A DNA stretch of 64,000 nucleotides from DUPU01 sp050952465 (GCA_050952465.1 JBMNKZ010000014.1:186001-250000); one strand, 5' to 3'; positions 33,452 to 43,185 are shown, numbered from the stretch's first letter. Notes: generated from the letters alone by a model not told the origin. Numbers and translations: made by a program.

Positions 33452-33487
33452 ATTGTAGGGGCAGGCACAGAGACCTGCCCCTACAAT
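33452..33487. repeat. GTAGGGGC palindromic element at the end of the nuo operon
   Basis: Perfect 14-bp stem, ATTGTAGGGGCAGG (33452-33465) with CCTGCCCCTACAAT (33474-33487), and an 8-nt loop. On the minus strand TTTTAAAATT follows, so it can act as terminator of nuoABCDHIJKLMN, 10 nt after the nuoN stop. Related elements lie at 9152 and 50762. Confidence 0.85.
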
Positions 33488-33496
33488 ATAATTTTC

Positions 33497-34921
33497 TTAC
33501 ATTGGGAAAAATAATTGGGCAACTTTTGTTGCAACATTTGTCAATGGATCCGGATACAGTCCCAAGAATAAAGATGCTAATGCTGAAACATACATTACCG
33601 TCTTAGTTCCCAGTGAAACATGAACCGGGGTGTCCTCAACAGGATTTCCCAAGAACATCACTTTTACCACAATTAGATAATAATAAACCGATACCATGCT
33701 CATACCAATCCCTAAAAAGGCTAACCAGATAAACCCTTGGTCAATGATGGCAGTAAAGAGATAAAATTTCCCGACAAAACCGGCCAGGGGCGGTATTCCA
33801 GCCAAAGAAAGAAGGCATAGTAATAGCACCGAAGCAATGACCGGGGATCTCTTCCACATCCCGGTATAATCCCTAATTTGATCACTTCCCGTCATATTGC
33901 CGAAGGCATTGACGCAGGCAAAAGCCCCGGCATTAGCAAAGATATAGATCACCAAATAATAGAGAATAGCAGAGACACCTAGATTAGTAAAGGCTACCAA
34001 ACCCATTAACAGATAACCGGCGTGGGCAATACTTGAGTAAGCCAGCATCCTCTTAATGTTAGTCTGGGGAATAGCTACAAAATTCCCCAAAATAATAGTC
34101 ATAGCACAAAGTACAATTACTAAGGTCATCCAAATTTCCCTGGTCTCGGGAAGAGCAATCATAAACATTCTAAGCATGGCGGCCAAAGCAGCAGCCTTAG
34201 AACCAATGGCCAAAAATGCTGTCACCGGAGTAGGTGCTCCTTCATAAATATCCGGTGACCACATGTGGAAAGGTACCATGGATATTTTGAAACCAAAACC
34301 GGCCAGCAAGAATACCAGGCCTATCACCGTAAGAGGCTGCATATCACCTGTGATCACATTAATCACATCGGAATAATAGGTAGAACCGGCAGCCCCATAA
34401 ATAATACTTAGGCCATAAAGCAAAACACCGGAAGACATGGCACTTAACAGCATATACTTCATGCCTGCTTCTGATGATGCCTTGTCGCCGTGACGAAAAG
34501 CGGTCAAGATAATAAAGGGGATAGTCATCAGCTCCAAGCCTAAATAAAAGGTAATAAAATCCGCAGCCGAGGACATTACCATCATACCCAGTAAGGACAA
34601 TAACACGAATGCAAAAAATTCACCCTGGTTATAACCCAGTTTTTCCACAAAACTAATAGAAAACATTGCTACTAAAACAGCGGCCACGATAAAAGAAATC
34701 TTGAAGTAGTTGCTAAAAGCATCCACTACATACATAGTGCCAAAGGCAGTACCTGTTTTCCCAAAAAGAATGATCGAAACGGCTAAAACAGCAACCAAAC
34801 TTAGCACGGTAAAGTAGCCAATACCTCTCTTTTGGCCGGGAGGGGTTACCAGACCCAAAACCAAAACAAATAAAGCAAGAATTGCCACGAGAATCTCAAG
34901 AGTTAAAAGTGACAGGTTCAT
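33497..34921 (-). CDS. nuoN: NADH-quinone oxidoreductase-like subunit N
   Basis: 474-aa antiporter-like subunit with about 14 helices. Conserved proton-channel region: PFHMWSPDIYEGAPTPVTAF around residue 225, preceded by the GFGFKISMVPF Lys, and the Glu in FYLGLELMTIPF near 130. The start overlaps the nuoM stop by 1 nt. It is the last gene of the operon and the distal or medial proton-pumping module in the membrane arm. Confidence 0.95.
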   Translation of the reverse strand: MNLSLLTLEILVAILALFVLVLGLVTPPGQKRGIGYFTVLSLVAVLAVSIILFGKTGTAFGTMYVVDAFSNYFKISFIVAAVLVAMFSISFVEKLGYNQGEFFAFVLLSLLGMMVMSSAADFITFYLGLELMTIPFIILTAFRHGDKASSEAGMKYMLLSAMSSGVLLYGLSIIYGAAGSTYYSDVINVITGDMQPLTVIGLVFLLAGFGFKISMVPFHMWSPDIYEGAPTPVTAFLAIGSKAAALAAMLRMFMIALPETREIWMTLVIVLCAMTIILGNFVAIPQTNIKRMLAYSSIAHAGYLLMGLVAFTNLGVSAILYYLVIYIFANAGAFACVNAFGNMTGSDQIRDYTGMWKRSPVIASVLLLCLLSLAGIPPLAGFVGKFYLFTAIIDQGFIWLAFLGIGMSMVSVYYYLIVVKVMFLGNPVEDTPVHVSLGTKTVMYVSALASLFLGLYPDPLTNVATKVAQLFFPM

Positions 34922-36426
34922 TAGAATATCCCTCCCATCTTAAAAGTGGCTAGTTTCTCGGCGAGAGGAACAACCCCATGATCAATCATACCCATCAGTA
35001 AATCCGGGAAGACTCCAAAAAGAATCAGAGTGCCGGAGAGAATGACAAAGGGTACAATCTCCACCCCTCGGGCATCCCGTAGCTCATCCCATCGGGGATT
35101 CCTGGGGCCGAAAAATACCTTCATCATCACCCTAAGTACGTATATAGCCGTAATGACAATGGCAAAGATGGAAATAACAGCCCGGATGGGATATACCTGA
35201 ATCGCACCTGTAAAGATAGCAAATTCCGCAACAAAGTTATATAAGCCGGGTAATCCCAAGGAAGCTAAGCCGGCAATCAAAAAGCTGTATGCTACGCGAG
35301 GCATCTGATGGGCCAAGCCCCCAAATTCCGCAATAATTCTGGTATGCGCCTTATGATAAATATTACCAACAATGGCGAAGAACAAGGCGGTCATAATCCC
35401 GTGGGCAAACATTTGAGCCACGGCACCGTCAATGCCCACCGCATTCAGGGCGGAAATACCCAGTAACACATAGCCCATATGACTTACGGAAGAATAGCCG
35501 ATCACAAACTTCAAGTCTTTTTGTACCATGGCTACAAAAGCACCATAGGTAGCATTTACGCAACACAGGGTAGCAATGAGAGGTGCCCAGTAATGAGCCC
35601 CTTCCGGGAAACATAATAACCCTACCCGGATTAAACCATATCCCCCTAACTTCATTAATACCCCGGCGTGAAGCATACTTACTGCCGTAGGGGCCGCCAC
35701 GTGACCATCCGGAGACCAGGTATGAAGAGGCCACATGGGTACCAGAAAACCAAAACCAATCATCATCAGGAAGAAGGCAAACTTCTGGAAGGCCGGGTCA
35801 AATTGAACCGTTGCTAAAGCGGCAATGTCGAAGGTGCGATAGCCTAACCCCTTCACTGGATCTGCCGCATAAATGAACATGGCAATGGCTCCGATTAGGA
35901 TAAAGGCACTACCTACTAAGAGGTAGAGAGTCAGTTTCATGGCGGCATATTCTTTTCTGGTGCTTCCCCAAACCCCAATCAAAATATACATAGGGATTAC
36001 CGCAACTTCAAAGAACAGATAGAAGAAAAACAGATCACGAGAGGCAAATACCCCAAATACCCCGGATACCAGCACTAACAGGAATATAAAGAATTCTTTA
36101 ATCCGATGATGCATATCCCAGGAAGCAAATACCCCGGTAAAAATAACGATTGACGTAAGTAAAATCAACGGAAGACTGATCCCATCCACACCCAGGGAGA
36201 ATTTAATCCCAAATTCACTTACCCATGGAATATCCAAGACAAATTGCATTCCGTCTTTAGCCAGATCAAACATAAAATAGGCGGCTAAGGAAGCAACCAA
36301 CGAAATAAAAGTAAAGAAAGCAGCTGTGGATTTAATAATCACATCTTCTTTTTCCGGAATAAAAAGGATCGTCAGAGCTCCCGCAATTGGTGCCAGGATA
36401 ATTATTGCAAGTATCGCTGCTGCCAT
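34921..36426 (-). CDS. nuoM: NADH-quinone oxidoreductase-like subunit M
   Basis: 501 aa. The antiporter-like signature is clear: FYLFFEVAVIPMYILIG with the key Glu near residue 140, WPLHTWSPDGHVAAPTAVSM near 225, and SVSHMGYVLLGI. One of three proton-translocating subunits of the membrane arm. It overlaps nuoL (1 nt) and nuoN (1 nt), so translation is tightly coupled. Confidence 0.96.
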   Translation of the reverse strand: MAAAILAIIILAPIAGALTILFIPEKEDVIIKSTAAFFTFISLVASLAAYFMFDLAKDGMQFVLDIPWVSEFGIKFSLGVDGISLPLILLTSIVIFTGVFASWDMHHRIKEFFIFLLVLVSGVFGVFASRDLFFFYLFFEVAVIPMYILIGVWGSTRKEYAAMKLTLYLLVGSAFILIGAIAMFIYAADPVKGLGYRTFDIAALATVQFDPAFQKFAFFLMMIGFGFLVPMWPLHTWSPDGHVAAPTAVSMLHAGVLMKLGGYGLIRVGLLCFPEGAHYWAPLIATLCCVNATYGAFVAMVQKDLKFVIGYSSVSHMGYVLLGISALNAVGIDGAVAQMFAHGIMTALFFAIVGNIYHKAHTRIIAEFGGLAHQMPRVAYSFLIAGLASLGLPGLYNFVAEFAIFTGAIQVYPIRAVISIFAIVITAIYVLRVMMKVFFGPRNPRWDELRDARGVEIVPFVILSGTLILFGVFPDLLMGMIDHGVVPLAEKLATFKMGGIF

Positions 36427-38315
36427 TATCTAATCACACCTCCCAACACCGGAGTCGCCATTAATAATACGATGATAATTATCGCTCCGAATATTACTAA
36501 AGCATAATTCTGGAGATTTCCGGTCTGCACAAAACGCATCCAACCCCCTGTATGTCTAACAGTATCGCCTAAACCGTCTGCGATACCGTCCACCACCTTG
36601 CGGTCATTTTGGTTGCAGAGCCAAGCAAACCCCAACATCACTTTATCAAAAAACCACTCATAGATTTCATCAATGTATAGTTTATTCCAAAGTAAAGTAT
36701 AAATGGGTCGGAACCTTTCTACCATCAAGTCCGTATCAACGGCTTTCTTGTAGTAAATAAACCAGGCGAGGAGAATGCCCGCCACGGCAATCAGTGTTGA
36801 TATCAGCGCAATACCCATATTAATTCCTGCATGATGCGCTTCGCCAAAGAAGACCATTTCAGCGTAACCCATTTGGATTAAACCCCAGCCGGAAAAGACA
36901 GCAAAGAAAGCAAGAATGATTAATGGTACTGTCATCCAGGGAGAAGATTCATGGGCATGATGATCCGTCCGTTTTTCCCCAAAGAAAGCAACGAAAATTA
37001 AACGGAACATATAAAAAGCTGTCATGCCGGCAACGATGGTAGCCAGCCAATATAGTCCGGTAAATCCGGCTTCATAGGTAGCAAGCAAAACCTCATCCTT
37101 ACTCCAGAACCCAGCTAAGGGGAAAATTCCCGCTAAACTCAGCGCACCAATAATGAAGGTCCAGGTGGTAATAGGCATCTTCTTAGCAAGACCACCCATT
37201 TCAAAGATGTCCTGGGTATGCACGGCATGGATCACAGAACCTGCCCCTAGAAAGAGCATACATTTAAAGAAAGCATGGGTTGTAAGATGAAACATACCGG
37301 CAGTAATACTTCCCGCTCCAATCACCATTACCATATAGCCTAATTGACTCAAAGTGGAATAAGCCAAGATTCTCTTGATATCCCGCTGTACCAAAGCGAA
37401 ACTGGCAGCAATAAAAGCGGTAATTCCGCCAATATAGGCGATAAATAAAAGAGTTTCTGTGGATTCATTAAAGAGTACAAATCCCCGGGCCAAAAGGTAT
37501 ACCCCTGCGGCTACCATGGTTGCTGCGTGTAGGATGGACGATACAGGTGTCGGCCCTTCCATCGCATCCGGCAGCCAAACATGCAAGGGAAACTGGGCTG
37601 ATTTGGCCATGGGGCCGGCAAAGACCAAAAGGCTGATTAAAATCAGGGTAGCTGTCCCTACTCCATGAGCCCCATTGCCAATAATCCCTGAAAGTTCCCC
37701 AAAATTAAAAGTCTGAAAGTTTACATAAAGAAGGATAATCCCCAGCATAAAACCAAAATCGCCCCACCGATTGGTGATGAAAGCCTTATTTGCAGCCTTT
37801 GCCGCTGACGGCTTTTCAAACCAAAAACCAATCAAGAGGTAGGAACATAAGCCCACCAACTCCCAGCCAATGAACATCTCAAAAAAGTTATTGGCAATCA
37901 CCAGAAGGAGCATGGAAAAAGCAAAAAGGGACATATATGCAAAATATCGGGAAAACCCAGGATCTCCATGCATATAACCTACAGAATAAATGATCACTAA
38001 AGTTGCAATAGCTGTGACTACAAACATCATAACTGCAGAAAGAGGATCAATTAAAATACCCATATCAATGTTTAGGCCTGAAAAATTACCAATTGCAGAT
38101 AGTCTTAACCATTTAACCGCCACCTCAAAAGGTTCAGCCATAGTGATTCCCTTTTGAATGGTCTCTACCAACACCCCAATAGATATGACCAAAGAAGCAA
38201 CAATGCCGGCCAAAGCCACGGCAACACTAAGTCTTTTTGATTTTTTGGTGAGAAAAATGATCAAGGTATAGGCTATCAGGGGAAAGATGGGTATTAACCA
38301 TGCTAATTCTAACAT
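36426..38315 (-). CDS. nuoL: NADH-quinone oxidoreductase-like subunit L
   Basis: 629 aa, the longest antiporter-like subunit, with FEMFIGWELVGLCSYLLIGF, FPLHVWLPDAMEGPTPVSS and the C-terminal extension (about 500-629) that forms the lateral helix of the membrane arm. All charged channel residues I can check are present. 33 nt downstream of nuoK. Confidence 0.96.
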   Translation of the reverse strand: MLELAWLIPIFPLIAYTLIIFLTKKSKRLSVAVALAGIVASLVISIGVLVETIQKGITMAEPFEVAVKWLRLSAIGNFSGLNIDMGILIDPLSAVMMFVVTAIATLVIIYSVGYMHGDPGFSRYFAYMSLFAFSMLLLVIANNFFEMFIGWELVGLCSYLLIGFWFEKPSAAKAANKAFITNRWGDFGFMLGIILLYVNFQTFNFGELSGIIGNGAHGVGTATLILISLLVFAGPMAKSAQFPLHVWLPDAMEGPTPVSSILHAATMVAAGVYLLARGFVLFNESTETLLFIAYIGGITAFIAASFALVQRDIKRILAYSTLSQLGYMVMVIGAGSITAGMFHLTTHAFFKCMLFLGAGSVIHAVHTQDIFEMGGLAKKMPITTWTFIIGALSLAGIFPLAGFWSKDEVLLATYEAGFTGLYWLATIVAGMTAFYMFRLIFVAFFGEKRTDHHAHESSPWMTVPLIILAFFAVFSGWGLIQMGYAEMVFFGEAHHAGINMGIALISTLIAVAGILLAWFIYYKKAVDTDLMVERFRPIYTLLWNKLYIDEIYEWFFDKVMLGFAWLCNQNDRKVVDGIADGLGDTVRHTGGWMRFVQTGNLQNYALVIFGAIIIIVLLMATPVLGGVIR

Positions 38316-38347
38316 TTTAATTTGTCACCTGCCTTATACTTTGATTT

Positions 38348-38656
38348 TTACCACTTCAACCAGTCTAAATTATCTACCTCAGTAGAGAATCTATCACGGT
38401 AAATACTAATCACAATAGCTAAACCCACAGCCACTTCGGCTGCCGCCACTACAATCACAAAAATGGCAAACACATGACCAACCAACTCGCTGGGAGCCAA
38501 AAAGCGATTGAAGGCTACCAGATTAATGTTCACTGAATTCAACATTAACTCAATCCCCATTAAAACCGCAACCGCGTTTTTCTTGGCTACAGCACCAAAT
38601 AAGCCAATGCAAAACAAAGCTGCTGCTAAAATTAAATAATGTTCTAATCCAATCAT
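38348..38656 (-). CDS. nuoK: NADH-quinone oxidoreductase-like subunit K
   Basis: 102 aa, three helices; the conserved Glu residues appear in LMGIELMLNSVNINLVAF and VVAAAEVAVGLAIVISIYR, which help carry protons in the E-channel. ATGA overlap with the nuoJ stop. Confidence 0.96.
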   Translation of the reverse strand: MIGLEHYLILAAALFCIGLFGAVAKKNAVAVLMGIELMLNSVNINLVAFNRFLAPSELVGHVFAIFVIVVAAAEVAVGLAIVISIYRDRFSTEVDNLDWLKW

Positions 38657-39153
38657 CGGGTATGCCTCACTCCTTTCGCCACAATAATCGCCCCCACCAT
38701 AGCCGCTAATAAAAGAAGAGCAGCAACTTCAAAAGGGATCACATATACATTCATCATTAAGTCGGCGATGGGCCCAATCGTGCTTTCCGGAACACTGAAA
38801 TTGGAAGGAGTCCAGCTGCTGGTCATTATTAGACGTCCCAGAATCACCAAAAGAGCTAAAGAAACAATCCCGCCACTTAAGATATTCTTATTAAAAAGGT
38901 TACTGGCGGAAATATCCCCCCGCCGGGTGAGCATCACACCAAACACCATCAGGATCGAGATGGCACCCACATAGATTAATATTTGGACTGCAGCCAGAAA
39001 ACCCGCTGAGAGGGTCAGATAAATGCCGGCGACACCAATGAAAGTGGCTGCCATAAAAATGGCACTATGCACCAGGTTTTTTGATAAAACCATGGCTAAA
39101 GCAAAACCGATAATTACCACCGATAAAACCCCAAAGCCAATTGTTGATATCAT
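38653..39153 (-). CDS. nuoJ: NADH-quinone oxidoreductase-like subunit J
   Basis: 166 aa, five helices; AVQILIYVGAISILMVFGVM is the diagnostic third helix. Membrane arm subunit. ATGA overlap with the nuoI stop; overlaps nuoK likewise. Confidence 0.95.
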   Translation of the reverse strand: MISTIGFGVLSVVIIGFALAMVLSKNLVHSAIFMAATFIGVAGIYLTLSAGFLAAVQILIYVGAISILMVFGVMLTRRGDISASNLFNKNILSGGIVSLALLVILGRLIMTSSWTPSNFSVPESTIGPIADLMMNVYVIPFEVAALLLLAAMVGAIIVAKGVRHTR

Positions 39154-39584
39154 ACATCTACCCCTCCTTTATCATCTTCGGCTGCACTGCCAGGAGGATT
39201 AGTCTCAGTTTCCCGATACATAATTTGTTTCGTATCTTCCCGAGTATAGGTTGCCAGTTCAAAGTCCTGATCGATCTTAATGGCCTTGGTCGGACAGCTT
39301 TCCTCACAAAGGCCGCAGAAAAGACAGTACTGGAGGTTCATTTCATATCCGGTTAATCTTTTCTTTTTATTCTCATCCTTCATGCTATTTACGGTAATCA
39401 CCTTGTTGGGACAAGCATTAGCGCAAATCCCGCAGGCAATACATTTTTCCCGATCCAAAAGAAAACGGGACTTCACGAGAGGAGGAAGCTTTGGTTTAAC
39501 CTCCGGATAAGATTCTGTAATCTTAGGTGCAAAGAAATGTTTTATGGTCACACCCAGTCCTTTCAATAAACCTTCACCAAGCAT
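39150..39584 (-). CDS. nuoI: NADH-quinone oxidoreductase-like subunit I (2[4Fe-4S])
   Basis: 144 aa. Two full cluster motifs, CIACGICANACP and CLFCGLCEESCP, bind N6a and N6b, which pass electrons to NuoB. The N-terminal amphipathic segment (KGLGVTIKHFF) anchors it to the membrane arm. With NuoE, F and G missing, this is probably the closest docking point for a ferredoxin-like donor. Confidence 0.96.
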   Translation of the reverse strand: MLGEGLLKGLGVTIKHFFAPKITESYPEVKPKLPPLVKSRFLLDREKCIACGICANACPNKVITVNSMKDENKKKRLTGYEMNLQYCLFCGLCEESCPTKAIKIDQDFELATYTREDTKQIMYRETETNPPGSAAEDDKGGVDV

Positions 39585-39587
39585 TTT

Positions 39588-40637
39588 TTACCACCACCCC
39601 ATGACACGAAACATCTCATAAGCTTTAATCCCGATGCCCGTGACCAAAATATTTGCTATGGAAATCGGCAAAAGAACCTTCCAATTAAAATGCATCATCT
39701 GATCTATTCTGATTCTGGGGAAAGTCCAGCGCACCCACATCTGACCAAAGACCAAAACATACATTTTAATAAAGAACCAGAGCCAGCCCGGCAGCCAAGG
39801 TCCATGCCAACCACCTAAGAAAACAGTGGCCCCAATGGCAGACATAGCCAAAAGGTTGGCATACTCAGCCATATAAAACATGGCAAAACGACCGGCTGTA
39901 TACTCTGTATGGTAACCGGCGACTAATTCCTGTTCCCCTTCGGGCAGGTCAAAAGGCCCCCGGTTAATCTCCGCATTACCGGCAATTAAAAATATAATAA
40001 AGGCAATAGGCTGAAGTACAATAAACCAGACACTTTGCTGCGCCTCCACAATCGTTGATAAGTTTAAAGAGCCGGCAATCATAATCACCCCTAAAAATGA
40101 AAAGACAAAGGGGATTTCATAGCTAACCATTTGGGCTACCGCGCGCATTCCTCCAATTAAAGAGTATTTATTTTTGGAGCCCCACCCAGCCATAAAAATA
40201 ATCAGGGTGGTGATGGAGGAAACCGCCAAAATATAAAATAGTCCCATATTTAAATCAATGACATTCATCCCTTTACCAAATGGAATTACCATATACACCA
40301 TCATAGTAGGCACAAAAATAGCAAAAGCGGCTGCCTTATAGACAAACTTATCCGCTGATGCCGGAACAATATCTTCCTTTGACAAAAGCTTTAATATATC
40401 CATCACTAACTGAAATATACCTTGTGGGCCAACACGATTAGGTCCCAAACGTTCCTGGAAGAAACCGGCTACACGGCGCTCCATATATACCAGAAATATT
40501 ACGTTAAGCAAGACAAAGACCAGAACGGCTACAAATTTTACCAGAACCATAGCCAGGTATACTAGTCCATCACTTAAGCCAAATCCAGCAATAAAGTCCC
40601 TAATCAAGCCGGCAATATTAATAAAGATATTATCCAT
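39588..40637 (-). CDS. nuoH: NADH-quinone oxidoreductase-like subunit H
   Basis: 349 aa, about eight helices, forming the quinone-binding chamber with NuoB and NuoD. Conserved stretches are YMERRVAGFFQERLGPNRVG, AEINRGPFDLPEGEQELVAG and FPRIRIDQMMHFNWKVLLP. 31 nt gap from nuoD. Confidence 0.96.
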   Translation of the reverse strand: MDNIFINIAGLIRDFIAGFGLSDGLVYLAMVLVKFVAVLVFVLLNVIFLVYMERRVAGFFQERLGPNRVGPQGIFQLVMDILKLLSKEDIVPASADKFVYKAAAFAIFVPTMMVYMVIPFGKGMNVIDLNMGLFYILAVSSITTLIIFMAGWGSKNKYSLIGGMRAVAQMVSYEIPFVFSFLGVIMIAGSLNLSTIVEAQQSVWFIVLQPIAFIIFLIAGNAEINRGPFDLPEGEQELVAGYHTEYTAGRFAMFYMAEYANLLAMSAIGATVFLGGWHGPWLPGWLWFFIKMYVLVFGQMWVRWTFPRIRIDQMMHFNWKVLLPISIANILVTGIGIKAYEMFRVMGWW

Positions 40638-40668
40638 TTACCTTCTCCCCTATATTACCGTTTTTTCT

Positions 40669-41790
40669 TTACCGATCTACTTCACCTAAAACAATATCAA
40701 TGGATGCCAAAGAAGCAATAGCATCTTGAAGCATCGTTCCCTTTGCCATATAAGGGTAGATCCCTAAATTGACAAAGGAGGGTGCGTGCACATGAATCCG
40801 GTAAGGCTTTGTTCCCCCGTCACTCACCAGATAAAAACCAAGAATTCCTTTCGCTCCTTCAATATGGCCATAAGTCTCTCCGGTAGGAATTTTTAATACC
40901 TTAGGCACTTTCGCCATAATATTTCCTTCGGGAAGATTATCTACCGCCTGCCGAATAATTCTCAGGCTTTGACGCATTTCCAACATGCGCACGTTATACC
41001 GGTCAAAGTTATCCCCCATCTTCCCCACGGGCACGTCAAACTCAAAACGGTCATAGATGCTGTAGGGGCGAACCTTTCTTAGATCAAAATTAACGCCGGA
41101 TGCCCTTAAATTGGGACCAGTCAGGCCATAGTTCAGAGCAGTTTCCCCATCTATTGGTGCAATGCCTTTTGTTCTGCCAAGAAAAATTTCATTCCCGGTA
41201 ATCACATTGTCAAAGTCGTCCAGCCTTTTGGGAAACTCTTTCAAAAACTCCTCCAACTTCGGCAGAAAACCCTCGGGAATATCATTAGGCACACCGCCTA
41301 CCCGCATGAAACTAGTGGTAAGCCGGGAGCCGCAAATCATTTCAAAAAGATCCAGGATTTTTTCCCGATCATAAAAAGCATACATCCAGGCTGTATAACC
41401 GTTCATATCCAGAGCCATACTGGCTACCATCACCAGGTGACTGGCAATCCGCTGTAACTCCCCGACAATCACCCGGATATACTCCGCTCTTTCAGGAATC
41501 TCCAAGTTCAGTGCTTTTTCTACGGTCAATACATAACCCCAGTTATTGAGCATCCCCGCTAGGTAGTCCATGCGGTCAGTATAAGGAATAAACTGGGTAT
41601 AGGTTCTGCTTTCTGCTAATTTTTCGATGCCCCGATGCAGATAACCAATTACATTTTCTAAATCAACCACATATTCCCCATCCATGGTTAGGATCGCCCG
41701 GTAAACTCCGTGGGTGCTGGGGTGTTGAGGGCCCATGTTCAAAACAAACTCTTGCGTACGAAAATTACCTTCTTTATTGGCAATAGCCAT
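40669..41790 (-). CDS. nuoD: NADH-quinone oxidoreductase-like subunit D
   Basis: 373 aa, the 49-kDa-type subunit derived from [NiFe] hydrogenase large subunit but lacking the metal-binding Cys. NMGPQHPSTHGVYRAIL (quinone-site His) and YLHRGIEKLAE are at the N-terminus, DVPVGKMGDNFDRY is central. It ends QDAIASLASIDIVLGEVDR. Separate from nuoC, not fused. Confidence 0.96.
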   Translation of the reverse strand: MAIANKEGNFRTQEFVLNMGPQHPSTHGVYRAILTMDGEYVVDLENVIGYLHRGIEKLAESRTYTQFIPYTDRMDYLAGMLNNWGYVLTVEKALNLEIPERAEYIRVIVGELQRIASHLVMVASMALDMNGYTAWMYAFYDREKILDLFEMICGSRLTTSFMRVGGVPNDIPEGFLPKLEEFLKEFPKRLDDFDNVITGNEIFLGRTKGIAPIDGETALNYGLTGPNLRASGVNFDLRKVRPYSIYDRFEFDVPVGKMGDNFDRYNVRMLEMRQSLRIIRQAVDNLPEGNIMAKVPKVLKIPTGETYGHIEGAKGILGFYLVSDGGTKPYRIHVHAPSFVNLGIYPYMAKGTMLQDAIASLASIDIVLGEVDR

Positions 41791-41805
41791 CTCTCCACCT
41801 CTTTT

Positions 41806-42252
41806 CTACTGTCTTTCGGCAGCTTCCACTTTAAAATCTTTCCTTAAAGGATGGCCTTCAAAGTCATCCGGGCAAAGAACCCTTTTTAGATCCGGGTGAC
41901 CGTCAAATACTACCCCGAGCAGATCATAGGTTTCTCTTTCCATCACATTAGCTGAGTTCCAAAGAGAAACTGCGGAATCAATATGAGGATCCTCTTTATC
42001 CAACGCAGACTTCACTCTTAATATCTTGGCATCCTTAAGGCTCATTAGATGGTACACTACGGTAAGATTATCCGGATAATCAACTGCTGTGATATCTTCT
42101 AAAAAGGTAAAATCCGTGTTCTCCTTTATTTCTTTTAATACTTTAATAATCTCGGCCGGAGCAATGATAATTGATTTTTCATCCTCACTCACCCCGACTA
42201 TTCCGCCCAACTTTTGATTTAACTTATCCGCTAAAACTTTAACATTATCCAT
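41806..42252 (-). CDS. nuoC: NADH-quinone oxidoreductase-like subunit C
   Basis: 148 aa, short 30-kDa-type subunit. The signature VMERETYDLLGVVFDGHPDL, then CPDDFEGHPLRKDF, is intact; the N-terminal part is shorter than in E. coli, as is common in Firmicutes. Overlaps the nuoB stop by 8 nt. Confidence 0.94.
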   Translation of the reverse strand: MDNVKVLADKLNQKLGGIVGVSEDEKSIIIAPAEIIKVLKEIKENTDFTFLEDITAVDYPDNLTVVYHLMSLKDAKILRVKSALDKEDPHIDSAVSLWNSANVMERETYDLLGVVFDGHPDLKRVLCPDDFEGHPLRKDFKVEAAERQ

Positions 42253-42739
42253 TGATCTTTAACCCCGCAATATTTGGATTATTAATCCTTTGTTTTAACT
42301 GAAGGAACCCGTAGATTAATGCTTCCGGCCTGGGCGGGCAACCGGGCACATATACATCAACAGGAATCAGAGTATCTACACCTCGCACTACATTATATGA
42401 ATCTACAAAAGGCCCTCCACTAATGGCGCAACTGCCCATAGCGATCACATATTTTGGTTCAGCCATCTCATCGTAGATTCTTTTCAAGAGGGGAGCCATT
42501 TTATTGGTCACAGTGCCGGCAACGATCATCAGATCGGCATGACGGGGTGACGGCCGAAAAACTTCATAACCAAATCTGGCTAAATCATAACGTCCTCCCC
42601 CTGCAGCCATCATTTCAATAGCACAGCAGGCTAGACCAAAAGTAACCGGCCACAAAGAATTTCCCCGGGCAAAATTCAACACTTTTTCTACAGAAGCCAA
42701 GATGATATTTTGGGGTACATCTTGTTTTGCTACATCCAT
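42245..42739 (-). CDS. nuoB: NADH-quinone oxidoreductase-like subunit B (cluster N2)
   Basis: 164 aa from ATG at 42739 (GGAGC 8 nt upstream), overlapping the nuoA end by 10 nt. The N2 [4Fe-4S] ligands are all seen: GLACCAIEMM (two Cys), MGSCAISGG and VPGCPPRPEALIYG. This is the final cluster before quinone. Confidence 0.96.
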   Translation of the reverse strand: MDVAKQDVPQNIILASVEKVLNFARGNSLWPVTFGLACCAIEMMAAGGGRYDLARFGYEVFRPSPRHADLMIVAGTVTNKMAPLLKRIYDEMAEPKYVIAMGSCAISGGPFVDSYNVVRGVDTLIPVDVYVPGCPPRPEALIYGFLQLKQRINNPNIAGLKING

Positions 42740-43095
42740 TCTAATGCTCCTTCCTTCCAGGCATACCATAGGCCTATTACTAAGATCCCAATAAAAATAA
42801 TCATTTCAATAAAGGCAAATAACCCCAAGGCCTGAAATTTTACAGCCCACGGATAAAGAAAAATAGTTTCTACATCAAAAGCGACAAATACTAGAGCATA
42901 TAAAAAGTAATTAATTTTAAACTGAACCCAAGTAGGTCCTTGAGTATCCAAACCGCACTCATAAGTTGTGAGTTTCTCAGGATTCGGTCGTTTCGGACCT
43001 AAAATCAAAGCTGCAAATACGATAATAAAAGGAAATATGATAGCGGCAACGAGATATATCCCTAAACCACCATACTGCTCTAACATAATTCTCAC
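42730..43095 (-). CDS. nuoA: NADH-quinone oxidoreductase-like subunit A
   Basis: 121 aa, three helices, with the family signature TTYECGLDTQGPTWVQF and FVAFDVETIFLYPWA. First gene of the operon, with a strong AAAGGAGGTGAG ribosome binding site. Promoter region 43096-43185. Confidence 0.96.
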   Translation of the reverse strand: MRIMLEQYGGLGIYLVAAIIFPFIIVFAALILGPKRPNPEKLTTYECGLDTQGPTWVQFKINYFLYALVFVAFDVETIFLYPWAVKFQALGLFAFIEMIIFIGILVIGLWYAWKEGALEWM

Positions 43096-43144
43096 CTCCT
43101 TTTGTATTGTACCAGATTTTAAATACTTAGGTTAGTCCCTAAGT
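43096..43144 (-). promoter_or_regulatory. Promoter/dyad region upstream of nuoA
   Basis: A TGG-TACAAT extended -10 lies about 20 nt before the nuoA ATG, and just upstream is a dyad ACTTAGG/CCTAAGT (43125-43131 with 43138-43144). The dyad overlaps where a -35 would be, so it could be an operator, or a weak terminator of rnhB. Confidence 0.4.
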
Positions 43145-43185
43145 AAAAATAATGTAAGCGATTGATTCTGACCACATAATTGTTT

